Shown in pieces: positions 1 through 12,399 of a stretch of DNA of 64,000 nucleotides. A program made the position numbers and the translations under genes. The notes below the pieces were generated by a model that did no database searches, was not told where the DNA came from, and worked only from the letters and a program-made list of their open reading frames with translations. The stretch covers positions 1,445,112-1,509,111 of the forward strand of contig VYZI01000104.1 in the NCBI GenBank assembly GCA_013397695.1, given 5' to 3'. The DNA comes from Centropus unirufus (lineage: Eukaryota > Chordata > Aves > Cuculiformes > Centropidae). Position 1 is the stretch's first letter, and every line of letters begins with the position of its first letter.

Positions 1-250
1 GTAGCACTGCACGGGGGCGTTGTTCTCTCCCAAGTCCAGGACACGGCATTTGGCCTTATTAAATTTCATCCCATTGGTCTTGGCCCATCAGTCCAACCTG
101 TTCAGATCCCTTTGAAGAGCTTCCTACGTTCAAGGAGATCAACACTTCCTCCCAGCTTAGTGTCATCTGCAAACTTGACAAGGGTACATTCAATCCATTC
201 ATCCAGGTCATTGATAAAGACTGAACAGTGCTGGACCCAGCACTGAGAAG
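1..250 (-). mobile_element. CR1 LINE fragment (cut by window edge)
   Basis: The sequence reads as the complement of a chicken-repeat-1 (CR1) LINE. It begins with 'gtagcactgcacggggg', which recurs at about 30778 in another CR1 copy, and continues with 'cagcttagtgtcatctgcaa', which matches the reverse-transcriptase part of the copy at 46190-46210. The minus strand encodes broken reverse-transcriptase-like peptide around the FADD-type region (phrases resembling 'SLSMTWMNG' and 'LQMTLSW'). Several frame breaks show that it is dead. The 3' end lies before position 1, and similarity fades near 250. Confidence 0.85.
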
Positions 251-545
251 AAAGGTGGTGTTCTCAGTTTCAGCCAGATCAAGTGGCAGGTGATTGTTGG
301 GCATTTGAAATGCAACCTTTGTAAACAGGAATTCACACAGACTGTGAATGTAGATTATGTTGGAACAAAAAATATTTTCATTATTATCAATACAGTTATC
401 AAACCTTCTTGAAAACATCCAAGGAGTTACACCTCATCTTTCAGCAACAGAAATTCTTCAACATCTTATTAGAAATTTGGCTTAAAATATTACATGGACT
501 AGTATAAAGAAAATCTTTCTCTCTCTTCTTCAACCTGGAAAAAGT
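251..545. other. Unassigned spacer
   Basis: AT-rich sequence between the CR1 fragment and the MIR216B hairpin. I see no gene, repeat or recognisable signal here. It may belong to the primary microRNA transcript. Confidence 0.5.
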
Positions 546-629
546 CGCAGACTGGGAAATCTCTGCAGGCAAATGTGATGTCTTTATAGCAATCTCACAA
601 TTACCTGTAGAGATTCTACAATCTGGCAT
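546..629 (+). ncRNA. MIR216B: microRNA precursor mir-216b
   Basis: This is a microRNA hairpin that silences target mRNAs through Argonaute. In other vertebrates it is enriched in exocrine pancreas. The 5p mature arm lies at 557-578, starts 'aaatctctgcaggcaaat' and agrees over its whole length with the miR-216b-5p I know from mammals (seed AATCTCT). The 3p arm lies at about 597-618 and ends in 'gtagagattcta', which folds back on the 5p arm. It differs from the mammalian 3p arm mainly in its first third. The stem base is 'gcagactgg' paired with the segment near 615-628, and the loop is around 579-593. It is the first of three microRNAs on this strand. The 3p ends are approximate. Confidence 0.96.
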
Positions 630-3600
630 CTTCATACACAGTAATTATAAGGTATATAGTTCTTCATCTTCTGCACCTCTGCTGAGCTGAGCTGAATTCA
701 ATCCAAATTGCCTAAATAGCATGTAGCTGACTGTAAGGTTTTCTTAATAATTTACATGAGCCAAAAGCTGAAACTAAAAGCCTTACTATTACATAAATTA
801 ACCTGCCAGTCATTGGAAAACTACTGTTAAAATCTGTATAGTAAGGGATTAAGTTATTATATTTCGACTATGAGGCTTAATATTCAATAATTAATCAATA
901 ATTAACAGCCTACACATTCTGTTAACTGAATCTGAACCACAATTGGGTTTTCATGGGTATCTCATGCAGCACTGGATGAGTTCAGCTTTTTTAAAATCAT
1001 GAGGTGTTGAAGAACAATTTGGTTGATGAATGTTCTAAAATCAAGCTTTGAACACAGCAGCAGCAAGAGTAATTCACTTTGAAAGAAACATCTCTTTCAT
1101 ATAACAGAATATCTAGCAATACAGGCCTTCATGAATGGAAAAAAGTAACTTTTTTTCACTTAAAATGTTCCTAGAATTATCTGATATTTGGGAAGTTTTA
1201 GTTCATCCTACTTGAATGACATTCAACAGATTCATAGTTGGATAAATATTTCTTAGGACTCAGGAAGGCAGCAACTCTCAAGAGGAGATGAACAGAAGTT
1301 CTTGAAACATCAAGGCGTTGATTCTGCTCAGAAATGCATTCCTGAAAGCTTATGTGTGCACAGAAATAATCCTATGCCATACTTACATATGGCTTTATTT
1401 TCATCACCATTCTCAGAAACTACTTTCCATGAACTACACAGTATATGAACAGCAAGGGCATGCAGTTTTTACAGGATAATACAGATGATGCAAATAAAGC
1501 CCATGAGAAGCTGACTACACACATACCCTCTCCGTGCTTAACGTAACATTGAACTGAATGGACCCTGTTGACCTCCCAGTGACTGTGCACCAGAATTTGT
1601 GCCTGTATAATCAAGAAGATAGACCTCTGAAAAATTAATTGCACCTGAACAAAACATATGTGAAAGATGGATAGAACAACTTGGCAAGGAAGGACATTCG
1701 TGATTTTGCTGAGCTGTTCACACAAGAAGACAGAGGCAAGCAGTATCACAATTTTTATCTGGACTGCAAGTCAGAGGAAGATTTGGATCTTCTCAGTTAA
1801 TGCTATGCTAGAGGACTCTCATACAACACTTGAGACTTCAAAGGCATATCATATCCACGTGTAATCCTACTGAGAAGTCAAATATCTACCTGGGCTGCAA
1901 GGATGCCACTTAGATTTCACCTCAGCTGCTATGGGCATCAGGGGAAGCCAAACTGCCTCTTCCTCAAATCTTGCTGGTTTGCTACTAGCTCCAGGAGAAG
2001 GGAGTGGTGGAGAACTCGTTGGTGTTTTCAAGAGCAGGGGTGCAGTTCCAGGAGAAGAGCACATAAAGCAAACATTGCTTAATTAAGAGAACAGGTAAGA
2101 TCATGACACCAAGGGAAGGAAAATGAATGGTCCAAGCTCTCATTGCAAAACTCCACAAAATCCAGTATCTGTGCTCCACCCCTCGCTGAAAAGGATCAGT
2201 TCAATGTTTTCTAATTCCAAAGTGATTCCCACATTTTTTTATTACATCTCCTGTTCTACCTATTTACAAGAGAGAGATACAAGAGAGTCTGCACAACTGC
2301 CTTTCTTCACAACACACCAGTATCCTTTCAGTAGAGTGGTTTACCTTTATTCTAGATTTGAATTTACAAGACTGAAATAAAGGAGTGAGTTTAATCTTGT
2401 CTTCTCAAACAAGTGTTAATTGACAAATTATGAGGGCAAGCATGTGCAACTACCAAGATTATGGCTGATATTTGTGCACGCAGGCACGATTGGCATGTCA
2501 GCATCTGCAAATAAAAATTGTGGTGACAGCCTAGAACAACTGAAAACAATGGCAAGGCCCCATTTGTTTCAATTTCATGAATGTTTCAACACAAGCTTTA
2601 ACTATTAGTTCTGGAACTGGAAGCAGAATTGCATTTGGAACCAACATATTTTCTTCAATCAAATCCTTATAAATTAACCCTTTTATTAAAGCCAGCTTGT
2701 TTTTCTCCACTGTGTCTTCACAGAGACTTTTAGTAAGCCATACATTCTCTGTGCAATAAAAACATCAGTTAACTCATATAATTTTTTAAAAAAACACCTG
2801 ACTATTCCACTCTCATATTTTAAATCCATCTTCAGTTATTCAGTCAGCCCAAACCCTGTAGATATATCAATATGGTGTCATACATTTCAAAAAAATGTTG
2901 TTGATGAATAATATACAACCTGCCCATTCATTTAGATTAATAAAGAAATGCAGCACAGAGAAGCTATGCTGGCAAATCCAGCCCTGAGAAAGAAAACTAA
3001 GCTTCATTTCAAGAACTGAATGAAATTTATGCTAGAATCACTGGAGGATAATCAGAAATTTGACTCCCTTTATTATTTTTATGTGTTTTTTCATCACTTT
3101 TCTGATTAAGAGGTTCTTTTGGTTCATCTTGTAGTTTTAAGTTGCTGACATCATTCTAAATACTACTTTTTTGTCATACTGCCAGAATTACCTATGCTTT
3201 CAGACCTTTATTTTCCGAATGTTGCCATCGTATTAACTAAAATATCAAGCATGAAAGAGAAAAGCAATGAAAAAGTTAGAAAATGCCAGAATTAAGGCTG
3301 TCTGTGTGCGAATATTCTGTCCCACCTATGCCTCTGCAGTCTGAGATAGATTTTAAATTGTAGGATTACATATGTTAGAGCAAGATTAACAGTCCTTTAC
3401 CATAAGTTTTTATGCCCCATCAAAAAGTGAGAGGTAGCCCAAATCTTTCAGAAACTTGGAACAACTTCTGAATTACAGAGAAGTTAGGAGGCAGAAAATG
3501 GAAAATGGATGTTTACCCTTGGAAAGACATCTAACCTATGCAGATACCTTCTGTATGTAATATTAATTATAACTATTTACACTATGTTGAAATAATGCTT

Positions 3601-5507
3601 GCCGAAATTCCAATCTAGAAATGGTCTCCTCCTGCTCCCTTGGAGCCTTTCCTTCCGCAGAAGTTCTGCAAACATACATTTGGATTCAAATGAAAAAAAT
3701 AGCAATCTAATGGCCATCCACAATCCACCGCTGTTCAACTATGATTTCAGTGCCACGTCAAAACTGTATTTGCATGATAGCTAGATCTGGATACAGGGAT
3801 AGCATCAAGAAAAAGGTGTAGGCCAAAAATGACCAAGCAAGAAGAGGGGTCACAGGAATTTACCCCCCATATTTTTACCTCTTTTGTCACCAATGGAGAA
3901 CAGTTTAAGAACTATAGAAGAAAGACAAAGAAATCCCAGTTTTCAGTAGTGTTCTGTTTACTAGCTTGCCATGCAAGAATCAGTAGAAGAGTCTTCTGGC
4001 TCCTGTGCCTTCTCCTTTAGCCCCAAGTTTTCCTTCACTTTCACAGATACACAACAGATGAGAAAGTCTGTTCATGTCCATATTCGTCTGGAGCTTTGTT
4101 TGGGATTTTCTCTATCACCTGATGCCTTCTTTTGTCCAGCAAATACTGTTATACTGGCTGAGCAAACACAATCAGGCCACCTGCTAAGGCTGTCTCTGGT
4201 TTGTTCTGGTAGAAAGCTGTTTTTCTGAGGATTTTCTGAGTCACTCTCTTACCAGTATACTTCAAAGCTGCACTAGACACAGAATTTCTCCCTGGGAAAA
4301 ATCAACAGGTTTACATCAATGACTGTACTAGTTGCATTCTGTGGGCCTCACAGTTTTGGTATACAAGGTGAGGGAAGTAGTCCAACCTTGTAAAAAATAT
4401 TTGATCCTGTTTCTTGTTGGAGGGCTCAGCCAGCATAAGGATTTCACTAAGAATTGTCTGCGGCCCTGCTGTCTTCCCCTTAGTCGGTCAGAGGCTTCCT
4501 GACTCTCAGTCACACTGCGGGAGCAGCCTCGAAGAACCCCACGGAGCAGACATGGTGTGAGCGCTGCTGGTGCTACACCTGAACTGCAACCCTCCTACCG
4601 CAGAGTGTAGCCCTCAGCAGCATGCCAGGGTCTGGGTGATGCTGTTTTTCTTTAAGATACCATGAGCAGAATGTTGCCCATACAGCCTGTAGGGAAAAAT
4701 GCAATTCACTCTCCTTGCTACAGTATTCTGCTGTTGCTGCATATTATGATGAAAACTTAAGTGAATGATCTTGCCTACCATCTTCCGTATGTAATCAGCT
4801 ATAGGAAAAAAAGCTTATATTTTACTTCCCCCTTCTGAAAACATTCTTACCCTTTCCTTCAGAACAATCAATATCTATTTTTCTTCTTATAATTTCATCA
4901 AATGTATCCAATACATCCAACTCCTTTTTTGATTCTTGGTTCTTGTCTGTTCTTATGTGCAGTTCTGGCACCTTATTTTTAAACATATGAGATTTACTGA
5001 CAGAGCTTCATAAAGATCAGCATAAAAGCAGGATTTGGTTACAGTTCCCTCTTCAGATGTGCTACCCTGGTTTGAAAGAACAGATCATCAAAGTTACAGG
5101 AGGATAAAAGGAGGTAAGTGTATGGAGCTGAAGAAACACTTAGATGCTTTACATAAATGCTTTTTGTTCAGCAGTTAGGGTTTCCTTGAATTGATATTTT
5201 ATTGTATTCCCTATTATACAAGAGAAGCCACATAAATAGAGGCTGACCCAGAAAGAACAAGTCTGCTTTATCAGTTGACATGCAGACTGGGGCATGCCAA
5301 AAATCATGGAATAAACTAGGTCTCAGTTCACCAGACAGAGTTGCTTAACAATGCTTCTCTTAGAGAAGATGCAGAGAGACCCTAAGTGTTTTAATGACAG
5401 ATTTTCACAGTACCAGGTGTTGTCTGTGGAACTATGCCATTTTTTCCTGTGTAGGACATTCAGGGAAGAAACTTAGCTGACATGAATCCACTTGCAGGCC
5501 TAACCTG
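630..5507 (+). other. Spacer within the presumed microRNA host transcript
   Basis: About 4.9 kb of AT-rich DNA between MIR216B and MIR216A. In mammals the three microRNAs come from one long non-coding host RNA (MIR217HG), so this is probably transcribed intron or pri-miRNA. I could not place host exons from sequence alone. The short reading frames here have no recognisable homology and are best treated as chance. Confidence 0.4.
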
Positions 5508-5604
5508 GATGGCTGTGAATTGGCTTAATCTCAGCTGGCAACTGTGAGCAGTTAAAAACTCTCTCACAGTGGTATCTGGGATTATGCTAAACACAGCAAT
5601 TTCT
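5508..5604 (+). ncRNA. MIR216A: microRNA precursor mir-216a
   Basis: The 5p mature arm is at 5526-5547 ('taatctcagctggcaact...', seed AATCTCA) and matches vertebrate miR-216a-5p over its whole length. The 3p arm at 5564-5585 begins 'tcacagtgg' and ends 'gggattat'. By memory it differs from the mammalian 3p arm at about one base. The arms pair through a short loop at 5548-5563. The lower stem, 'ggctgtgaattggct' with the segment following the 3p arm, resembles the mammalian precursor. It shares the layout of MIR216B upstream, and the seeds differ only at the last seed base, so the two are ancient duplicates. Processing by Drosha and Dicer follows from the family, not from this sequence. Confidence 0.97.
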
Positions 5605-8090
5605 TTGCTCTCATGGATTAGTAGACCTGCATGGCACCTAAATTACAGAACCAAGAGACACTGTTGCATTGCACAAAATCCAAACACGCCACGAGCACAA
5701 GATTAATGTCATGGCTTATCCAGACTATTAAGTACACTGAACCCCAGGCCTTTCCTTAGTAACTCCTACCTTTCCTAGCTTTCCTGCAGCATCCTGCAAT
5801 AGTAGAATAATTTCTGTGTTAACTGGGTTAACAATTTTTTCTGGTATTGCATCTCATTTCAACCCCACTGAAAACGTTACTTGTAAAAACGCTTTCTGAA
5901 ATACTGGTCTAGCACTGAACTGTAGGGCATGTAAGAGCTCTTCTGTGTTTAATCCTTCACATCTGAATCATTTAAGATCAAGTTCTTTACCTAGACTGTT
6001 CACTCTATCCCTATCTTGTCACAAATTGAAAGATGAGTGTTGCACCATAACCACCACTTATGTTGAATTTTCCTTTACCCAAAACAACTGCAATCCATTT
6101 TTCCCACATTTATTACCTCCGTAATGTCCTAACTCAAACCAGCCAGGATTCTTGCAACGTTTTTTAAGTTGAAGTTCACATGCTGAAGAGGAACAAATTA
6201 TTACCTACTTTTTTAAGAAACATAGTTATGTCTATGTCCATATCTATGGTACTAAGCATTAATGCAATGTTTGGTGAGGTGTAAAATCTAGCCTTGCATA
6301 GTTCTCATTTAGTGCTTACTTACCATTAAAATGTGAGTTAAACTAAAGATACCATCATAAATTAGCATATTAAAACAATATTTTCTATCTCTAATTCACC
6401 CACATTAATTTTAAAAATCATCACAGTTTCATGATAAAGCCATCACTGACTCTGGTTGGATATCAAAAATCATTACAGTTAGGTACCTACCAAGTAATGA
6501 AACACAAAAAACTGAATATATGCTGAAGAATATATCCAGTATCGTAGAAAGCATAGACACTCCTTGCCACTCAAATGCCCTCACTGATAATTTTCCTAAG
6601 CTGTAAGTTAAATATGCCAGCTCCTTAGCCATAATTATAATATTGTGGTTCACATCTGCAGTGTTTGTAACTTCATTACATACAGCCCAATCCACATATG
6701 TGGAAATTAGAGTAAGATTCCCATTAACATTTCATGGCTTTAGCTGAGCCTACAGATACACAGCAGAAAGGAATATTATACACAAACGAGCTCATATAAT
6801 AGGTACATTCATTTCACCACAATTATATGGCAGAAAGCTCCAGATGGCAAATCCTTAGAGATATCTGCCTAAATTATATTTACATGTGAGATTCCAGGGA
6901 CCATCTGTAGTCTGCCAGAAACTACTCATGTCACACTAAGGATAGAAAGAACCTGATAAAAGATGGCTCACAGTGATGTATAGAAGTTGATGCTCAGCAA
7001 AAAAAAAAAGGTATGACAAGTTATTTTCGGTCCTGCAAAATTTTAGAAGAAAATAATTCTGAGATAAAGTGCATTACCTGAAATAGCCCTGGTGAAGTGA
7101 TGCTAATTTTGCCTCATAAACTAACAGAAGTATCTCTGGTGTTTATTATGGTCTTAGCTATCACTCCCATTAGTCACCAGATGTCAACTGACATGGTGTG
7201 TTTTCCTCTATAAAATATTCTTCACATTCCACTATTTACTTCTGTGGGATAGAGATAGCAGAATATTTTAACAGACAGATCTGGTAGACTGCATGACATT
7301 TGTGACACTGAAGCAACAACAAAATTAGTTACCAGCTTATATATGGCTTGCAATAAATGTTGTAGAATTTCTGAAGAGCAACATGTCTCTCAGTCCTATA
7401 CTTGCACCTAGAGCTTTGGACAGACACTCTTAACAGCTGACATGAACAAATTGGAGTGTAAAGATTCATCGCAGGTTCATTTTGCCGAGTCTTAAAAATA
7501 CTGTATTTGGAGGTACCACCAAAAAATCCAGTGGAAATATGGAGGTTAGATACAAAAACACAGGCCTGGAACCAAATTTTTCCTAACAAATGTAGTCTTT
7601 TTCCAGATCCAGAAAATGTGTGGGAAATAGGATTGTAACATTAGGTTTGTAGTGCTCACTGCCAAAATGCTGCGTACAGAAAGCCCATACGCAAGGTCAC
7701 AGTTTATCATTTGTAGACTCACCCTGCTGCAAGCCTACATCATTTCCTGCATTTTTGAGAGCCAGACATTTGCTGACTAATTAGTGTTAAACTATTCAAC
7801 AGACAAAGAACAACTTTTAATAAAGCAAAACTTGTATAGGATGTATAAAGCTCTCTAGCAGGGCTACCTAGAGAGATTCTTGGTAATATTTATTCTTGGT
7901 AATTTTTTCTTACTAAAAATAAATTGTCTAAAAACCTGAGAGACACAATTAAGCAGTTTTCTTTTCCTCCTAATATACTGGTCTTGTTATGTATGCCTTG
8001 ACATTTGAAGTTTAATTTGATTTAAAAAAAAAAATATATAAATGTGGACACAACAACTGAAAAAATTAGGATGTAACCAAAACCCCTGCA
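5605..8090 (+). other. Spacer between MIR216A and MIR217
   Basis: About 2.5 kb of AT-rich, presumably transcribed sequence. It contains RBPJ-like 'ttcccaca' at 6101-6108 and 'tgtgggaa' at 7619-7626. I see no exons or repeats with confidence. Confidence 0.4.
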
Positions 8091-8187
8091 GAGCTTTTGA
8101 TGTCGCAGATACTGCATCAGGAACTGATTGGATAATAATCAGTCACCATCAGTTCCTAATGCATTGCCTTCAGCATCTAAACAAGCA
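8091..8187 (+). ncRNA. MIR217: microRNA precursor mir-217
   Basis: The 5p mature arm is at 8110-8132 ('tactgcatcaggaactgatt...', seed ACTGCAT) and matches vertebrate miR-217-5p over its whole length. The 3p arm at 8147-8169 ('catcagttcctaatgcattg...') pairs with it across a short loop. The lower stem pairs 'gatg' at 8099-8102 with 'catc' at 8174-8177, followed by 'ctaaacaagc' as in mammals. It is the last member of the 216b-216a-217 cluster and lies about 23.5 kb upstream of the EFEMP1 start codon on the same strand, as in human. In mammals it is a marker of pancreatic acinar tissue. Expression in this species cannot be judged from the sequence. Confidence 0.97.
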
Positions 8188-10193
8188 TCTATGAGTTTCT
8201 AGCATGAACAGGTGCAGTATTGTAATGTTTACATATTGGCTAACTGTTCACCCACCCAGCACTTAACAGCTCTCTCACAAAAATACAGTATTACCTCTAG
8301 AGGGAAATATAAATGTTGTTCAGTGGGACACCCCACTCCCTCCTAGATTAGGGCAATGCAATTAGAACCCAATTGGAAGAAAAAATTGAAGGAAAAGAGA
8401 ACTGTTCTTGCCTGAGGTCATTACTTCAACAATGTATTTCTCTTCAGAAAAAGTTTGCAAGACATACCTAAAACATAAAGATGGTGATAATGACAGTGGT
8501 CACTTATATTGTATCTTATTTCAAAGTACTGCAAAATCACTTGCACTCTGTCTTGTATCATTACAACATATGCACCAAAAATAGGCATACAGGATTATAT
8601 GTACCTATCTATGAGATCAAATGACAAAGTAGAGAGGAATCTTTGCTGATGAAATAGGAACCAAAAGGAACTGCAGCACAACAAAGAACAGCACATAGGA
8701 TTAATGCTCAAGAACTCACTCAGGAATGAAATGAAGCCTATCCAATTTTAATAGCATGAGATGTCTGGGTAAATAGAAAGCCCCTCACAAAATATTAATT
8801 TGACAGATATTTTCATCTCTCAGTGTTCTTGCATCTCCAAAAATTATTTCAGCCTTGATTTAGACCTCACCTCAAAAACCCAGCCCTTACCATCAAAATT
8901 TCTATTAATAGCATGATTTCTCAGCTGAGCATTGGCTCGGAGCAAAATATCTGGACTCTCCAGGATATCCGTGGACACGCTGGATGTCTCACATCTCTAT
9001 TCTGATCATATCTCATGCCACAGAATTTGTGATCCACTATCTACTGCTGAAAACTGAAGCAGGAAGATGTACAGCAGGATACCAGAAGTAGCAGTGAACT
9101 TCCTTGTATTAACCGCTCATAAAGATAACGTGGCAAATTTTACTCTGACAGAAAGAATATCACCTCCACAGTTCCTTGGGGGTGAAGTGGATGGCTAAGA
9201 ATGTAAGTGTGACATAACAGAGATAACTAACATGGTTTTACTCATTATTCTTATTCAAACCTGAAGCTCAAGACCTTCAAATATGACCTCCTGGGTATCT
9301 CCTCATGAGTTCTATTCACTTCTATACAGAAATTTGTCTGGACACAAAGTTTGAATAATAACGGGGATCTGGAACTCATCTCCACCACACAAATTGTAGG
9401 CATTTTTTTAGCCAAGGGTGTGTTTCATTATGTTGCATTGGTAAGAAGCAGTATATATATACAAATCCTCAATCCAGAATCCATGTATTCAGAGACAAGT
9501 GCTGGCACGGGCCCACAGATTAAATCCTCAGAGTGAACCATTCCACTGAGAAAGAAATTTGCATAGCACAAAAGAACTCTAAAGGCACCACCGTACATGC
9601 AGAGACACGGAGCACCTTCTAAGAAGCAGGAAACATGGCTTGTGGCAAGAGTAATTTTAGGAGTAAGACAAGAAGCTTGAGTAAGCAGATGTTGTCTGCA
9701 AGGTCAGAAAGGTAAGGGTCAGTTTCACAGCGTTGCAGTTTATGTAGTTACACAGAACTTATTCCAGGCCCTCTGGGGAATCAGCACCACCTTTGTTGGT
9801 TTCTATCTGGATCAGATTAAACTGTGACCGACAATCTCCACCCTTCAAGCAGATGCCAGACTCCTATACATGGAGATCCACAGTGTCTCCACATGGCACT
9901 AAGATTCTGAGGGAACAATCTGAAGGAAATGAAAGTTGTCTCTTTGCCCTTTTTTCCCTTCCTGGGAAAATATTACAAGCCTACCAACACATAGAAACAT
10001 TGTTTTTTTCACTTACTTTTACCCTATTAGCAATCTTTTTAGCACACTTGTATTCAAGGGGAAACACACCAAATCTTTTTATTTATTACTTCATTTATTT
10101 TGACCTTTTCTAGTGCCAAAAATGTATTCAGCACATGATGCATGAGTGAATTGCATAGTTCTATGAGCCAAACATATACAAAATGTGAGGAAT
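8188..10193. other. Non-coding stretch, nothing recognised
   Basis: AT-rich DNA after MIR217. No gene, repeat family or RNA recognised. The 3' end of the microRNA host transcript may fall here, but no convincing polyadenylation context singles itself out. Confidence 0.4.
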
Positions 10194-10469
10194 AAAAGGG
10201 AAAGGAAGGGAAAAGGGAAGGGAAGAGAGAAGGGAAGGGAAGGGAGAAGGGAAGGGAAGGGAAGGGAGAAGGGAAGGGAAGGGAGAAGGGANNNNNNNNN
10301 NNNNNNNNNNNNNNNNNNNNNNNNNNNNNNNNNNNGGGAGAAGGGAAGGGAAGGGAGAAGGGAAGGGAAGGGAGAAGGGAAGGGAGAAGGGAAGGGAGAC
10401 GGGAAGGGAGAAGGGAAGGGAGAAGGGAAGGGAGAAGGGAAGGGAGAAGAGGAGAGAAGAGGAGAGAAA
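10194..10469 (+). repeat. Purine-only satellite (GGGAA / GGGAGAA)n with assembly gap
   Basis: Every called base on the plus strand in this interval is A or G. The units are 'gggaa' and 'gggagaa' in register, decaying to 'gaggagagaa' at the right end. Positions 10292-10335 are 44 undetermined bases, so the true repeat length is unknown. The apparent coding potential on both strands (runs of KGE or LPFS) is only the repeat. Such mirror-symmetric purine tracts can form triplex DNA, and repeated GGG runs can support G-quadruplexes. Confidence 0.97.
10292..10335. other. Assembly gap (44 N)
   Basis: A run of N inside the purine satellite. It marks sequence the assembler could not resolve. Confidence 1.
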
Positions 10470-12399
10470 TGTGTCCCGTTCATGACATTCATTGATTCCA
10501 CAAGCACACACCTGTTTCTGCTGGAGATAAACTAACCTGGCTAGCTGGCAATGTGTGGACAAGGGAGCAGAAGTGATTCCACATCACACACATATGCAGA
10601 ATTTCTTGATATATAGTGGTCTAGGTGCTGTGACAATTTTAACCAGCTTCCCCCATGTCCATACACCAAAGAGCACAGACTTATTTGAGAAGTTAAAAAG
10701 ACTTTAGTTCTCTGCAATTAGCACTGCCTGGTGCCAGTCACTAGCAGCTAGTTTTCTTAGTTCTATAAGAGCCATTTTACTTTTCTTTTGTCAGTCTTTA
10801 AAAAACCTTATTTTTTAAAACAAGCCTTAACTTTAAGTTTTGTTTAGTGCCCATGCACTCCACGAACTTAACAACTTTGTGGTCTCATAGCTACAAAGAA
10901 GGGAATAAGGGAAAGAGAGAGCAAGCATATACCACAAAAGCTGCAAAAAATCTTACTCATTTTAGGTTTTATTTTAATTTAGTAGACTTCAAGGTGACTA
11001 CAACCCTTGATGGTACTTCTGAAATGCTCTGAAACCCAGTGCTTTTTGGTCTGTTAGATACACCGATTTTCCAGTGCAGTGCAACACACAATTACCTCTA
11101 CTCTGGACTTCCCAGTATGAGGGGAGTGCGAATGGCAGACCTGGGCCTTTACTTTGTACCCAGTTAATCACCAAGGAATCAGCACAGTATAATAGGTATC
11201 ATGAGAACACCATCAGCCTAAACAGAAATGCCGTGAGAGAGTAAATGGGTGGGAAGGCCGAGGGGAGCTGATGTCATTGAATTCACATGTAATCTACTTC
11301 TAGATTGTTTAGGCCTCCCATCCCTCATCTTCTTCTTCTCTTCCTGTTTCTAGGAAAGCAAATAGCCTCCACCCTGCTAATGATTCCTCAGGGGAGGCAG
11401 CGTCAAGAGGCAACACTTGCTGTAGCAGAGAAAAGCCACGGCTGCTGCTGCTGTCGTGGCACATAGTAACAGGCTAAGAGTGTCTACAGCCTATAGACAT
11501 CAACACATCTAAGTGGGTGAGGAAGAAAGCCTCCTCCCATGAGACCTCAGCTGGTTCAGGGAAGGAGGGGAACAGCCTTTTAGTGAAAATAAACCAGTGA
11601 GCTTCCCAGAACCCCAGTAATGTCTATGCATTCTCCAGAGAGGATTTGCAGAATGACAGGAACAAACACACTCAAACAGAAAGATGCATTGTTAGAAACC
11701 TCATTTGAACATGACATTTCACAATGAAAACGTAGGGCAGAGTTTACACAAAGATCTTGCTCTGCATACGCATTATAGTAGCAATAGGTTCCTCTTGCTT
11801 TGCTTATTCATAACTTCTTTGCCTCCCTCCTCCCTGCTGAAAACTTATGGCCAACTTCTGAGCTCCCTCACTGAAGCCACTGGAAATAAGTAAAGAGGTT
11901 AATAGGGACAATTTACTCTTCTTCCCCATTTTTTTCTCCTCTTTCATACACCTACTCCAGTTCAACTGCTGTTTAATCAGCCTGCAGGACCAACCACAAA
12001 AAAAATGGCATTAACTGCATTTCTCCCCCCTTACTTTTTTCTCACTGCCAGGAGAGTATCCAGTAATTCTTAGGCAGGGAAAACTTCTTCATGTCAGAGA
12101 GAAAGCAGTCTTTCCATTACTTGCTCCCATTCCCTGATCCGGCCAAAGGACAGTGTGCAAATGTGTTGTTAACCATGGAGCACCATATTCATTTATGACA
12201 GGCATGATCTGGGACAAAAGAGAGACGAAGGAAGAAGCATTTGATAAGCCAGTAATTAAATACTAAGATGTTGAATCTCTCACTCTGCTCTTGCTGCTTT
12301 TGAAGACAATAAAATCCTCACTGGTATTTCCTAGGAATCTCTATACATACAAAAAATTAACTGAGGAAAGCATTCCCTACAATAAAAATTATTATAATG
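10470..12399. other. Non-coding stretch
   Basis: No gene recognised. A short CTG run flanked by complementary hexamers ('gccacg...cgtggc', 11435-11460) is the only structure I noticed. The interval around 11080-11460 is somewhat richer in G+C than its surroundings. Confidence 0.35.

Noticed and set aside
6085..6107. A PTF1 bipartite site (E-box plus TC-box) in the microRNA spacer.
   Set aside because: The E-box and TTTCCCA are separated by nine bases, giving a centre distance near 15, which is neither one nor two helical turns. Kept only as an RBPJ-like motif.
10091..10562. Frames with long Ser-Leu-Pro-Phe or Lys-Gly-Glu repeats on both strands.
   Set aside because: They are translations of the purine satellite across an assembly gap, not genes.
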